The notes under the pieces: model-generated | The model's database searches: none | Seen by the model: the letters and a program-made list of their open reading frames with translations, nothing else | What the model was told of the DNA's origin: nothing | In this document: positions 26,766 to 39,882 of the stretch, piece after piece | Layout of the letters: every line of letters starts with the position of its first letter | How positions within the stretch are numbered: the stretch's first letter is position 1 | Assembly: GCF_003672135.1 (NCBI RefSeq) | Contig: NC_039510.1 | Coordinates: 8,680,001-8,744,000 of the forward strand | Source: Ooceraea biroi | Taxonomy: Eukaryota > Arthropoda > Insecta > Hymenoptera > Formicidae | DNA length: 64,000 nt | Direction: 5' to 3' | Position numbers and translations under genes: made by a program

Positions 26766-28998
26766 GCAAAAGCAAATAGACGCTAATTGGGGTTCACCCG
26801 CGGATGTTTACCAGATTACCTGCAAAGCCGGCATCACTTGCCAGATGGTCTGCCTCGTAGGCGAAATCGTAGGGCTAGATTTCCCTATAAACGTAATAAA
26901 AATAGGGTTTGGATCAGTTGGCCCGTGGGTTCGACAAACGCGGACGTTCGACCCCCTCAGCCAACTTCACATCAGCATATATTGGATTATGCAGATACTT
27001 GTAGAGTCGTGAAGGGTACTCGTAGCTTGGGGTAAGCTATATACAAAGCGGATGCGAAGAACCGCGGCCTAGAACAAGTCGGAACGCGTGAAACCAAATG
27101 CTCGTCTGTGTGCAAGGGGAAAAATGAACAAGGAAGTTTAATCTTTTGTTGGTTCAACACACTTTTCTAATCTTTCTAACGAATGATGGATCGTCGATTG
27201 ACTCGGTATCATCGTTTTACAGTAAGACAGCACAAGAATCTTATGCTGATTAAGATAAGAAAAGCGAGAATTTTTTATTCGAATCAAATGATGAAAACGC
27301 TCAGGCAAACTTGCGAAAATTTATCGTTTTTTTCGTGTGATAAGATGATTAGGTTAGGTTGTACTGTAGCTGAATTAACAGCACTTCCGGAAGTGCAAAA
27401 CTGTGCCTACTTGTTTTTCCCGGCGCATGCAGCTCCATTTGCATAGATCTTGAGAAATCGAAGGGGCGGACCCGATGCGCCCGAATTGAACTTGCAATAT
27501 TATTTCGCTTCGACCCCATTTGGTGAATTCCTGGCGCCGTTTGGTAAAACGACCTTTACGCCTTCTACTCTGCCCCGAGCGAGTGCCAGAGTATATGTAT
27601 ACGCGTCCGCGTATATTTTATTTATGGTCTCGCGATACAGCAGACGATGAAAACCGGGAACACGGAGGGCCGGCCCCATGGAATAGCCGCCCCGCTGACG
27701 GGTAGGGAGGAGGGTGGGGTCGGCGAAGTTTCCGTTGCGCGCAGATATACCCGGCGCGATGGGCGCTGCTCCACATTCGAAGCGTCGGAAATAAAACCGG
27801 TAAAAAAACTTGCCCGGCGATTATCGCCACTCTGCGGCTCGCCACGAGCTTGGCGATATCGTTACTTCCATGCGCGTGTTTAATGCCGCGCCACGCGGCA
27901 GCGAGATACGCCTGAATGCCCTTTATAATTTTTCTCTGTGTCGGCCATTTGAGCGTAATTAACGTTAAAACCGTTATATTTTAGAACGCGTCGCAAAAAA
28001 TTTCCAATATTGCTCTTACAGCATTTATCGTACGTTTATTAAGAGCAGCTGATGTGTTTGTCAGCCATAGCTAATTTGCAATTTTGATGAGCTTTTAATG
28101 AACGGTGAATAATCGAATCCTTAGGGAATATAGCAAAATTGATTGCTGAAAACTTATCGTTACTAAAATCACGTACATTGAGAATTTTCTTATAATACGT
28201 TAGTATTATTTACCTTGAAACTTTCTCGATTATAGCGGTTGCCAGTTAACGAAAAACTACGACAAGCAGTACGATTATGCACGGTTGATGCAATTGTGCT
28301 TTAAGTTGATACCTTTCGAAACAATATTTAACTTTACACATTATACGTCAGAAGTGTGATCTGTCGGGTCTATTACACGTCTACACAGAGAGAGCTTCAT
28401 TGAAAAATTCAAACCTATGGCCGTGTCAGGAACAACTATATACGAGATTGACACTGTCAGTAAACTTCCTATCTTATGAGTATTTACTTCTCCATTACAT
28501 GGAGCGCAAAAAGAACGATAAATTCTAATGCACACGGTTGCGGACCAATCGTTATCCCGCACCCGGCGAGGTGGTTAAGTGTGAACGCAATTACCACCAT
28601 AACCACCTACGGTGGTATCAAATAACACGTATTAAAAGAGGCGGTAGGGAGAGTAAGAAGCTAAAAGAGAGACAGAAGGAGAGAAAGAGGTCGACGCGAG
28701 AAGGCCAGCACTAACGAGCAAGCCAGGTTACCGCCAGGTAACGCTTGCAAAGCAACCTTCTCTTCCTCATTTCCTCCCCTACTATCGCTCTCTTCCTCCT
28801 CACTCTCTCTTTCTCTTTCCTGCTCTCTTCCTCTCTTACTCCAATTTTCTATCTTGCTTCCTCTCTACCGCCATCTCTTTCCTGTTCTGCCGTGCGAACG
28901 CGTTCATCTTCGGTCATTGATCGCAATCTCCTGCTAACGAGCTTACCGCCGGGTGCGAAAATCTTACCTGGGGCACTGTGGCCTCGACCTGTGGTTTC

Positions 28999-29023
28999 TC
29001 GTCGTCGTCGTCGTCGTCGTCGT
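28999..29023 (+). repeat. CGT trinucleotide repeat
   Basis: Eight GTC/CGT units. They produce the run of arginines in the overlapping plus-strand open frame, which is otherwise built on CT-rich low-complexity sequence and is not considered a gene. Confidence 0.95.
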
Positions 29024-32000
29024 GATGATTTTTTTCGTTTTTTCTTTCTTCGCCTCTCCTTGTTTCTCCGCGATTCCTCTAGCATCTACTTGATGATCAA
29101 ACCAGCGAGATCGGGACCGTCACTGTCGATACCGTTGATACAGCGACAACAACGAAAGCACCGTAATCATTATTTACAGAATCGATCGCAATATAAACGC
29201 CATTTTCATTTTATATCTCGCATATGCAATAACGAGATGGCCGCTAATCGATCATGTTCACTCCGGCGGAGCAACTCCACCCCTAATACATCCTTTATAT
29301 AATTAACTCGAACATATGAGAACACGCGCGCAAATACATACGTATACAAAATCTTTAGCGAGATAGTGAAGAATATTGTTTAACACATCAAGATATACAG
29401 TTACATAAGCAATGCTTATAAAGCTGTTCCTAGTTAGTGAAGATTGTTTTATCGTAGTAATATTGTTTTTATTTATAGAAGGAATCCTCGCATGATATAT
29501 ACGGATATTATTTATAACTAAACAGAATTTCAATATTTTAAATGTGACATAAAAAAATTGAAATTTCTAGTCTAATATTAACCGATTAAAAATTATTCTT
29601 GATCTTGATCATTCTTTTTTCATTCTTAATCATTATCATTAGCGCATTTAGTAACTGATTACTTAACTTGTTTATAAATTTGTCTCTCCTATTACTATAT
29701 GTACTATTCTCACCATCAATATGAAGCGGCATGTTACATCGAATTGCATCGATTGCAAAGAAACATCATAAGAACCGAATGAAATATGCTGACCTTAGGG
29801 TTGCATCTAATCACAGAAATGGCAATGTCATCGCCGATGGACGACCCCCCCAGGATCGGTTTCGACACTGAATTACATTGCCCCGAAATCTTAAGGGGAA
29901 TGCCCGCGACACAATGTCGTGCACGCCCACGCAGATGGCGCGCCCAGAGTGTAGTAGTTAATTTCCTCTGTCCAAACAGTGCTAATCCCGGGTGACATAA
30001 GCCAACTGACGGTGAGAGCCGTATACCCTAAACAGAGGAGAGTATGCGACAACGGAGAATTAGTGTAAGCGAGAGCCAGAAAGCTAGTTTCCTACCCGGA
30101 AGAATGAAGCTGCCACTACCAATCCTATCTGTTTCATTCGTACGCTTCGTACCGGGAACTACTAAGATTCGTTAACCCGCTTTTCCATGAGTCGACAATT
30201 TTGCCTCCCCTATAAGTATCACACGTGAAACATGTCATGAATATATTACAAACCACCTGTAATTAGAACGATATCTCTTGATTTCTCGCAACGTGGAATG
30301 TATATCGTCGGCCATTAAATCTTTTCACAAATGAATAACTCTGATGAAATTTCGTCCCTCTCCCTCTCTCGCTCTCAACTTTATATTTTCACGTTACATT
30401 ATTCTCGTACTGACTCACCTACTACAAGTGTACTAGCGTATAATACACACAGCAGATATATATGTGTATATAGCAAATCTAAGCAGTCATATCTATAAAA
30501 GTTAAGCAGACAGTAAAAGAGTCACTGGTATTTTCTACTATGGGATTCATGGAAGTGAGCTTGCTGCGAATCCCTCAGTGCCAAGACTATTTTTGCCTTG
30601 TCCCCCGTTTTCCGTACCCTTTTTCCCTAGCCGGAGGATACCAGAGGTATACATCGTAAACGGATTTATAGGACGACCGTGTGACACGTCGTCATCCCAT
30701 TACGGATCATCGTAAGCCTATTTGTTTAGGATCCGAACGGGCATGAGCTTAGATCGTCGCCTAATTGTCTGACTGATGCAGCCTGCAACCTGACGTTGCG
30801 ATTGGTCGGCTCCGCCTTTACCCTCATCATTTCCGTTCTTTTTCCGTGACGCGCCACTTTTGTTAGCGTCGCGAGAAGCAGATGCACCTTTATTTACTTT
30901 ACTAACAAGGCGAAAGTAGAGTCTTTCTAGGTGCCATATATCGATAGAGAGAACGCCAAGATCGGTGAGAGGATGTGGAATGAAAGAGGGAAAAACTGAG
31001 GGGAGAGGCTGAAAGAGTGATGGGTCCACTCTAAATATATATATCTTCGCGCTGGTTGTACGGGAAAGTGACGAGGGAAAGAAAATATCTCCCTAGTTCC
31101 GTGACGATGAGGGAAAAACGATGCCACCTGCTCCATGCGACCACGCGCGTTTTAATTAATAGGCACGAAAAGCGACGTTTAGTAAACTACGTGGACCGGA
31201 CGTTACTACGATGATCATCGGCCGGTGTCGCGCCGTGTTGAGAAGTTAATTGAGCCGAAGGATTAATTAGGTAGTAAGACAGCTCTGGAGGGGGGAGATG
31301 GATGGCGTTCCAAGTAACTTTGTGAGGGACTCGTGTCAGTGCATCGGAGACTGTCATCGTCGTGTTGCGCTCTAAACTGACATGTGACGTCCCACCATGC
31401 GCCTCATTTTTATTCCTACACGAGATCACAGAGTAATGTATCAAGCTGGCTTCCTGATCTTGTCAGCTTTGGCAAAGCCAAGTTTTACCGGTTTTCTTTT
31501 ATGCGTTCACTGACCGCGAGTACTCGGTGTGTGTCGTGGTTGCGGCGATCACGATGCACATGCCGGAGCTGGCTTGTTGCCCGTCGATGAGGATTATCGA
31601 GCATCTTGTGGGACTAATTGATCGTGTGTCTAACCACGATCATCTATCTATCCGTTATCCATCAAACGATCAACATGAGACCGATGGATTGCCATCTTAA
31701 CTCATTTAATACAGGTCGATTCTATAAGATCTCGAGTCGGTACGACATGCCGCGATTTTCCCTCAACGATCAATGAGCCCACAAGGACGCATTTTCGACG
31801 TGAGTCAATTTACACATGAATCCGATTAACTCAAACGAGTTAATTTACTACCAATTGGACCGAAAATTCATTACGCAATTAATTAAACTAAAACGAAATC
31901 AAATCATTAGTCGAGTTTGTTTCTGCCCGAACGTCGAAACGTTGCTGCGCGGCGGCGTTCAATACAATTCAATTTGCGGCGGACGCGCATTTGCATATAC

Positions 32001-34183
32001 GCGTGAGAACTTTGCCGCTTCGTCGCGAATATGGGTGGACGGATTGGGGATGGGGTAGGGCGACGGCGAAGAATCTGAAAGTAAAATAAAAGTTTGCTTC
32101 ATTAAGGACTAGTTACCACGAAGGCACTTAACTGACGTACCACCTTCTTCTGGCTTCTCTTGTTCCCTGCGCACTTTTCTACCGTCTTACTACCAGCATC
32201 AGCTTGTCCAATTGATAAACTCTCATTTCTCGTTTCAATGGAGAGAAAAAAGTAAGAGCACGCGAAGAAATTCGCAAATCTGAAAAGTTCTACTTATGGC
32301 AGCCTGGTTCAAACGCGGCCATGTTCGGTCGAGAATCAAGGAATTTATTTGCTACCGAATCAAACCGGTCTTTTCATCGAAGTATCTGGACCAGTTCTAA
32401 TCGGTCACCAACCAGGGCAAGAGGCGACCCTCCGCACATAATTAATTCCTTGATCGTAAAACTTTCTCAAGAGTGCTTACGCGTTTGAAGCGGTTTCGCG
32501 TCTCTGTTGGAGTTTCCACTCCGCCTCTCGAACGTCAGCGATTCTCTGGAAATACGCTCAGGCGACGGAACCGTGAACGAAGGCTCACACGTTCGTTTAT
32601 AGTTTCGTTGAACTTTATGTCCGTTCCTCCTCCCCCTCTTTCTCTTTCTCTCTTATCTCTCTTGTCTCTTTAAGCATCATTATCTTCTGCAAACAACGTT
32701 TCCGCTAACGACAGCAAAACAGATATATATATTAATGGCACTCATCGAATCCTGTCTAGTACGAACAGAACGAAGATTACATCTAGATTCTGTCGACAAT
32801 CTCATTCGACTTCGATATCATAAAGACATCTCTGCACTTTGCAGATATAAACGAGCGATCCGACTCGTCTCGAGTGCGTCGAGTCTTATAATCTTATAAT
32901 CGCGTGCGATTAATCAAACGAAAGCTTTTCTTTAATCTGTTCGTCAACATGGCAAAGTAATTTTATGACGTCGCATCAACACCGTAACACCGCGTTTGCA
33001 TACTCAGTTGCTCCTGGCCAATCACTAAAGGAAGATCTGCTAAATTTAAGCTACCCTGTCGGTCGTTTCTCAGGTTTGCACGTTTCTCTGCTGTCCATGA
33101 GTCGTGCTCTGACGGACCAGATAATTGTCCGCTGTCGGATTAGCGAATATCATTTCCAAGGTTCATCCTCGTTCCGCTTGCCAATTATCTCCCTCTACCT
33201 CCCTCACTCTCACTTCTGCGCTCCTCCTCCGCCAGACGAAGCGGCGTCTTCGAGCCCGAGAAACCGTCATTTGCCTGAAATGATTAACGGAGCGGTGGCA
33301 GAAAGCAATGCAAACTATTTGGCCGGCCTAAAATTATGCTAGAAAAAAGTACGCCGGAACGGATGAATCCTCCGACCGAGGCTTTGAGGGTAACGTCGAG
33401 TGTCGCTGATCTAAATTTACTGCCGACCGTGTAAACGACACGGGAGCCTCTCGACATACCGTAACATTCACGGCCAGGCTCCTCATACGAGTGTCATGAA
33501 CGAGCTGTAAGTGACGGCGGTTTATCTATGCTCCGATTTCTCTCCATTCTCATCGCGGCAGCACGGTCGATCGCTATTTGACGAGAGAACATCCTCCGAA
33601 CGTCCTCCACCCTTCGTCTCGCGAAATCCACATGTTTGGCAAAGCTAACGAGATCGTCAGATAGAAACGCGATATCGTATTTGAGATAGAGACGACGATC
33701 GACCTTTTATCGATCTCTTGACGTAGCATTCGACCGCGCGAATTATCCTCTCCGAGATTTGTTCTCCTCGCGAGGCTTATCTAAAAGTTGACAGCCACCT
33801 GTTTGCAGCGATTCGCGAATCTGGTCGCGCGATGGAAATATCTAGCAAAGATATAGAAGTATCCAGGATACTATCCAAGATGATAAAGAAGCAAAGTGAA
33901 GGACATTACGCATACGGCGAGAACAGGTTTCCAAAGAGGAGGCAATGAGATCGTTCGGAGAGTATCTTTACTTGTTCTAAAATATACCTATTCATATATC
34001 AATTAATCGCATTCACTATCCTATTGTCACACTATCCTCTCGTTTATACGTTATATTTATACGTAAGTGCCACTCGAATCGTTATCGAAATTTGGAAGTT
34101 TAGTCAATTCTTTCAAATCGAAGATTGTCGAGATATTACATAGAATATCGCGGTATCGATGAGCGGCGAGGACAAAAGAAACA

Positions 34184-34239
34184 AAGAGAGAGAGAGAGAG
34201 GGAGAGGGAGAGAGAGCGGGAGAGAGAGAGAGAGAGAGA
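34184..34239 (+). repeat. AG-rich microsatellite
   Basis: AG dinucleotide tract with GGGAG and CGGG interruptions, the purine-strand counterpart of the CT tract at 15.4 kb. Confidence 0.95.
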
Positions 34240-37200
34240 AGGTCGAAGATGGAGGAAAAAGAGGAGGAGAAAGCAAGAGGGGTCTAACTTGAAGTGCGCT
34301 TTGTGTTCGCTCATGCGAGAGAGCGCGAATGAGATTGCACCGCGGCGGCTGCTATACCACCACCGCCAATTGTAGTTGCACCCAAGCGAGGCAGACCCCT
34401 CTCTCTCTCGTCTATGTCGCCCAGTCATCCACTCGTGTGCCCATTACGTTTCCATTGTATCTGCCTTTTCTCTGCGCACGGCGTTTTTATTACCAGCGCT
34501 CAAACTTCCGCGCACGTAACGTCAGCCAGAGCCGACGCAATATCCGTCTCTTGCCTTGTACCAATCGCGAATCTCCGTTCCGCGCTTGGTTGAACGTAGA
34601 TGCAATTGCGTGCCGAAGCCTATCGTGATTGCCGATTGCACGGATTTCTCTCATCTACGCACTTATCCATAAAATGTCCGATTGAAGTCATCGGTGAGCG
34701 CTAAAACGTAAAGACTCGTACACCATCTGATTTATTGAATCGAATCGAAACCATTGGAATGTCAGTACAAAGCAGAGCATAGCAGAAAGTAATAATAATA
34801 AGAGAAAACGTCGCGTATAAGGAAACGTAGAGAAAGCTCTTTTCATTAGATGCAAAGTATTGCCTCGCATTATATCGATTGAGCAGAAAATTATCGGGAC
34901 TATCGATCATTCAAGTTTTCCAAAGAGACCGTCATGATATTCCAGTATATAGAACGGATTGGATTATTCTTGTTTCGTGAGCGGGAAAACTAACAAAGAA
35001 CTTTTAAGACGTCGCTTCTCAGGTACCTGCCTGGAAATAAAGGCGCCGGCCAAATAAGCGTTTCCTCAGATCGAACTTTTTCTCTTCCTTCTTCTCTCAC
35101 AATTCTTCTAGAGAGAATGCACCCTCTCCTCCCTCCGCTCCCAGGATCGCGATCTCTCCAAGAAGATTAACTCTACTTAAATAGCAACATTCTATTGGCC
35201 GGCTTCCGCGATTCTTGGATTTTGCGGATAGCAAATACCTTTTCCTCTTCGAGATTACGAAATCTCTTAATATCTAGCGCGTTTTAGCATATCGTCAGCG
35301 AGTAAAACTAATACTTACGTATTACGTTTTCCCTTACAAGAGAACATAATACGTAAAATCTGGTGCATAAAAGTGCATCTGGAATTAAAAAACTGAATCA
35401 ATATTGCTTTATGATATTCTTTTAAGTGTATTGGAATCTCCTTTTGTCGTACATCTTCAGATTCAGATTCAGATCAGAGTTAGATCAGAGGGATCTTGAT
35501 CTTCCGATTCGTAAATCGTCGGCGTCAAGTTTCATGCAGTTGGACACCTTTGTTCACTAAAATCGCGGCAATACATCGACACCTCGAATCATCGCCCTAT
35601 CGGCGATCGGCTATAGTAGTTGTCTAGTAATTCGAGACTCCTCGTTCCAACTCTGATTCGACTGGCTCTCACGTTGCGTTCCGTTTCGGATGAACATGTG
35701 CCCGTGCACATTCGTCCGTTTGAGGAACGTTACAAAACACCGACGGAGCACGCAACAGACTTGTTCATGACGTTTCCGTTTGTAACGCGAGATGCGCCTT
35801 CATTAGCAAGTCGCTTCCTTCTCGCGTACGTCGACGACACATGCAAATGACGTCATATTTGTCGAACAAGTCGACTTACAGATAAACTCTATATTGCATA
35901 CCACTATCGATGAACATTTTTATCACGACAAATTGATGGTAATGGAGATCATAACGAATCGTGTGAACCATATCGCGCTAGTCAATAACGATGGTAAAGT
36001 TTCGAGCCGGTGCCGGTCGGTTTCCTAATTTACACCTACGTGCTAACCGATGCGTTTCAGTTTAGATTACGCTTTAAAACGCAATTAGAGCCTTGCAGTT
36101 TGCACAGTGTCCACGTAATCACGGCCGCAGCAGCAAATACGGTGCGCTCCCTTACGGGCCACAATGCGTTAATTATCGTCGGGCCGAAAGTGAGCGCGCC
36201 GAAATTTACAATTCCGTTTAACGTGCCACGCACGAACGCAACCGGGCGAGGGAGCGCGCGTGGAAACGTCGACGCTTTCACGTGAAAACGAGCGGAACGA
36301 TTTTCGAAAATCAACGTCACGCGGCAATGGATCGCGCGTGGAACGGACAAGGCAGGTGATTCCATCCGGTCCGTCATGAAGGGCGATGCGTGAGCTGAAG
36401 AGCGGTAACGTAGGTTTTTACTATTTATGCCATGATGCGGCCCGAAAATGCAATCGTTCTGGCGTGGGCGTCGAGCGATGCAATTACGGGGGGAATTCTA
36501 GGCACGCCGGGTTTGATACCGAAACAACCCGCACACCGCAAATACGTCGTGCCTTTGCACGAAAACAACCCTTCTGTCCCTCGGTCCGACGCCCTCCCCT
36601 ACGGTGGAAGGAGGTACCGACTGTGAAATTCCAGTCGGATGCAGCCCCCAAAAACCATCTACCTCTACGAAGCACCACTTCTATCGCGAGTTATTATTAC
36701 TTGACGCCAATCGATCGCGTAACCGGATTATAAATGCGCATGTCAATCAATTCAAATCGGTAGTTTGTTGAGATACGAAAGATAGAGACGTAATCCGAGG
36801 CAATCGCGATTTCCTAATCGCCAGACCGGGATTAAAAGGTGGTCATGGGCATTTACACGTTCCCCGTGTACGTTGTTATACGGCGCAGGCAGTCGTACAA
36901 AATCCTCTTACACCGCGAAGGAAGACCGAGGAAAAGTACGAGAAGAGGAAAGAGAGGAAAGAGGAGTAACCAATGGAAAACGAAAACGCTTCGTCGGGGG
37001 TGAGCAAGAAAGAAGACGGCTAATAAGAATATCAATCGCAATAAAGTAGGATTTGTATTTGATAAGCATCGTAAAAAAGCGCAGCGTAAGGTCATTACGT
37101 ACACATTCGCAAGGTACGGCCTACGCCTCCGTTCTGTCGCTTCCGAAATCCCTCGTTTGCCGTAGCTCAAGTCGAAGCCTTCCACCTCCCCTCGATCCTT

Positions 37201-37951
37201 TCTACCACCGAATCGCGAACTGGCTTTAAAAAAATCACACCAAGAATGGTCGCCGTATCGCTGACTACAACGCTTTTCGGATTATTCTGGAGTCGCGTGA
37301 GAATCCGCGAGGAAGTGTGCTCTCGAGAGATCAACATACGTAAGGATGCACGATTGCACATTACGCGATGGTAATAGACGAGACGAATGACCGACCACCT
37401 CGTGAAATGACGAAACTCCGTGTATCTCGACTGTACGTGCACGAGCGTGATATCGTTCCTCGAGAGGTCACTCGAGCAATGTGACGAAGGATGAGCGCGG
37501 ATCAAGACATCATGTGAGGGTCGGAACAACCGTTCTGACAGAAAACTGGAAAGCAAACAATGTAGTCGGAGGACTATTCATTCACGCGATCGTAGCCCAG
37601 ATAGACAGCTGGGTGCCCCGCGGGGATGGAACAGGAAACCATTGTCGCTCACGATTCCCGAAACGTGTGACGGGGCGTGCGCTTTTTTTACTTTCAAGCG
37701 GAACGCGTATGCACGCGCGCGACGCATCGAGCCGAGTCGCGTGCAAGTGTTGCGTTTTGAGCGATGCCGGCGCGTACCGAAAAGTAATTATTGTGCACGC
37801 GACCACGCATAGAAACGCTGTTGATACACGACCTTGCCACCGGTAGGGATAATATCGACGTCTCGCGTTTATCCTTTACCTATTCATTATTGAAACATGC
37901 AATTCGTGTGTACCGATTTATTAAAATATATTGTTAATGTTTGAAACTCGA

Positions 37952-37959
37952 TACGCGCT
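37952..37959 (+). other. 8-bp target-site duplication, left of P-type element
   Basis: TACGCGCT directly precedes the left terminal inverted repeat. TACACGCT directly follows the right one at 43831-43838. Seven of eight bases agree. An 8-bp duplication is the hallmark of P-element transposition. Confidence 0.85.
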
Positions 37960-37987
37960 CTTTGACTATAGAAATATGGACTGCCAG
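37960..37987 (+). repeat. P-type element left terminal inverted repeat
   Basis: 28 bp starting CTTTGACTATAGAAATATGG, identical to the reverse complement of 43803-43830. It is the 3' terminus relative to the transposase gene. The length is close to the 31 bp of the Drosophila P element, though the sequence differs. Confidence 0.95.
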
Positions 37988-38223
37988 CCCCCCACTTTTT
38001 CCATTCATTAGCAATGCTACGAGTGTATCCAACATCTTCGCAATATAAGCTCCGCCCCATCGACCAAAGACCAGGAAATTTGAATCAAAGTATTTGTTAT
38101 TCCGTGTATAGACCAAATGAGGAAAAATAAAAATTGTAAATAATATAAGTAATATAATTGTATATAATATAAATGTAAGGAACAATTGTGGAGTAATAAA
38201 ATAATGCAACACACACACATATA

Positions 38224-38984
38224 CAGGGTGTCCCGGGTTTTAACCGACAAACTGCGGGAGCATATTCTACTAGTGGAAATAAGAAAAAATTCTTATATCG
38301 AGTTTGCTTAGAAATGCTTTATTACAAAGTTATAAACCAATATTGAAAAGAAATATGAGATAAGTAACAACGGAACATAGTGTAGAATTTGGAAGGTCGA
38401 AGATGTTTATGTTACGTGTATTCACATGTATTCATGTTCACTATGTTGAAACGATTCAGTATGATTGTTACTTTCACAACAGTAGCTGTTAGATTTCAAT
38501 CGTCGTGTGAACTAGCAATTACTATCAGAATGCCAAAAGTGTTTTCAAATGAGGAATACACTGATATTCATTTCGTGTACGGATTCTGTGACGGAAATGC
38601 ACGAGCTGCCGTACGAGAGTATCAACGTAGATTTCCTAACAGGAGAGTACCAGATAGATTTAAAGCAACGAATTACTAATTCAGTTACTGAGATGCAACA
38701 AAATTTTCAGGAATGTCGTACTGTAACAAATTCTGTACTACGTCGATGTCTAGCTTGTATCGATGTGCAAGGACAACATTTTGAAATGCGTCACTAAATC
38801 ATTGCGTAGATAATTTATATTTTTGTGAAAAAATCCGTTGTTACTTATCTGATATTTCTTTTCAATATTGGTTTATAACTTTGTAATAAAGCATTTCTAA
38901 GCAAACTCGATATAAGAATTTTTTCTTATTTCCACTAGTAGAATATGCTCCCGCAGTTTGTCGGTTAAAACCCGGGACACCCTG
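38224..38984 (+). mobile_element. 761-bp internally deleted DUF4817/mariner-like element
   Basis: Two 151-bp terminal inverted repeats (38224-38374, 38834-38984) begin CAGGGTGTCCCGGGTTTTAA and differ at one base. TA flanks both ends (38222-38223, 38985-38986), as for the Tc1/mariner/IS630 superfamily. The interior is only about 460 bp and holds the two ends of a transposase gene fused out of frame (38530-38797), so this is an internal-deletion derivative of a full-length element. It sits in the 3' non-coding part of the P-type element. The near-identical arms show it is young or recently converted, and it arrived after the P-type element. Confidence 0.9.
38530..38797 (+). pseudogene. DUF4817-type transposase remnant (N-terminus joined to C-terminus)
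   Basis: Frame 1 starts at ATG 38530 (MPKVFSNEEYTDIHFVYGF...) and gives the N-terminal helix-turn-helix module (DUF4817) common on insect mariner-like transposases, including the AVREYQRRFPNRRVPDR segment. It runs into a stop at 38677-38679. Frame 2, entered around 38655, gives a C-terminal block (DLKQRIT...RRCLACIDV...HFE) ending at 38797. This resembles the end of the same transposase family (Arg-rich, Cys-Ile, Gly/Gln-His-Phe-Glu). The catalytic DDE/D middle is missing and the junction shifts frame. The family call rests on remembered motif patterns and is fairly secure; a product with activity is excluded. Confidence 0.8.
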
Positions 38985-39252
38985 TATAAAAAGTCATGTA
39001 TTTAAAACAAAATAAAATGCAACATAAAGTATCAGCAAAACATAACTTATTGCACATAAAGTATTGTTATAAAAATTAAATATGCTTATTAAATATGCAT
39101 AAATAACATTTAAATATTATTTATAACTATAAATAATATATATGAATAAATATAAGAACATAAGATAAAGAACATATAATGTCCTACATAAGAAATATAA
39201 GGAAACATAAAAGGAACTATGTAAGTAATATTAATTACTTATATAAAAATAA

Positions 39253-39431
39253 TTATTGACCTTTAAAAAGAATATTTTTAGTTAAATCGTGTCTAATAAA
39301 CACGTTGTGTTCTTTTAAAGTTATCTGTTTACCATAATAATATAATTTAATTTTAAAAAATAACTTGAGAATTGATTTTATTATCATATATTTATGGTTT
39401 TCCATAATATTAACTGTTTCCATAAATTCTA
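39253..39431 (-). pseudogene. P-type transposase, C-terminal tail cut off by MITE
   Basis: On the minus strand the frame that ends in the MITE at 39882 resumes at 39431 once the insert is ignored. It continues for about 58 codons to a TAA at 39253-39255. The tail includes HKYMIIKSILKLFF, YYYGKQITLKEHN and a final LTKNILFKGQ, the kind of basic Lys-rich end (ending FKGQ) I associate with THAP9/P transposases. Continuity across the insert shows that the MITE inserted into a formerly continuous exon. In the present sequence the C-terminus is replaced by a few MITE-encoded residues and a stop. Confidence 0.8.
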
Positions 39432-39882
39432 CAGGGTGTCCGGTAACTCACGACTCAACGCTCGTGAGTGGACAAAGCGAACTGAACTGAATGGAAAAGT
39501 CCTATACCATTTTGCAATTTTCACAATAGTTAACAAGTTATTAATTATTAAAAATCGTGCTATTAATCCGGCCTACCGCCGAATGCAAGCGCGCGGCGAG
39601 ATGCGACCGCCTAGCGATCGAGTGCCTAGTGATCGCAGTGGCAATGGCTAGGCATGCCATTTGTAATAAACAACTTCTCGCGTCTAGCAACTTTGATCGC
39701 TAGGCGGTCGCATCTCGCCGCGCACTTGCATTCGGCGGTAGGCCGGACTAATATAGCGATTTTTAATAATTAATAACTCGTTAACTATTGTGAAAATTGC
39801 AAAATGGTATAGGACTTTTCCACTCAGTTCAGTCCTCTTTATCCACTCACGAGCGTTGAGTCGTGAGTTATCGGACACCCTG
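39432..39882. mobile_element. 451-bp foldback MITE in the transposase exon, TA-flanked
   Basis: The left arm (39432 to about 39620) starts CAGGGTGTCCGGTAACTCAC and the right arm (about 39690 to 39882) is its diverged inverted copy. TA lies outside both ends (39430-39431, 39883-39884). The central 60-70 bases are not paired. There is no coding capacity; the short open frames on each arm are mirror translations of the repeat. The first ten bases equal those of the neighbouring 761-bp element, so both may be mobilised by the same transposase family. The arms differ at more positions than those of the 761-bp element, so they are probably older. Confidence 0.9.

Larger units (their letters stand above)
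13528..37959. other. 24-kb gene-free spacer
   Basis: Nothing in this stretch can be supported as an exon, tRNA or transposon. It has scattered simple repeats (listed separately) and one direct duplication near 26.3/26.7 kb. Small slippage tandems occur at 14765-14880 (units around TCCTTTTATATCGA, TCCGGTA and GATTAGAAG), near 18449-18463 (CCGTTAT), at 22114-22131 (CATGTAACC) and near 35458-35500 (AGATTC, GATCAG). The longest open frames (near 22.3-22.8, 23.2-23.8 and 28.7-29.3 kb) are open on overlapping frames or both strands, or are low complexity, and carry no domain motif. The stretch could be a long intron or intergenic DNA. Confidence 0.5.

Noticed and set aside
28745..29302. 185-codon plus-strand frame starting with a hydrophobic stretch
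   Set aside because: Built from CT-rich low complexity followed by a CGT repeat (Arg run); no signal-peptide context or splice support.
39394..39878. Pair of similar small proteins encoded at 39.4-39.65 kb (+) and 39.7-39.9 kb (-)
   Set aside because: They are mirror translations of the two arms of the foldback MITE, not genes.
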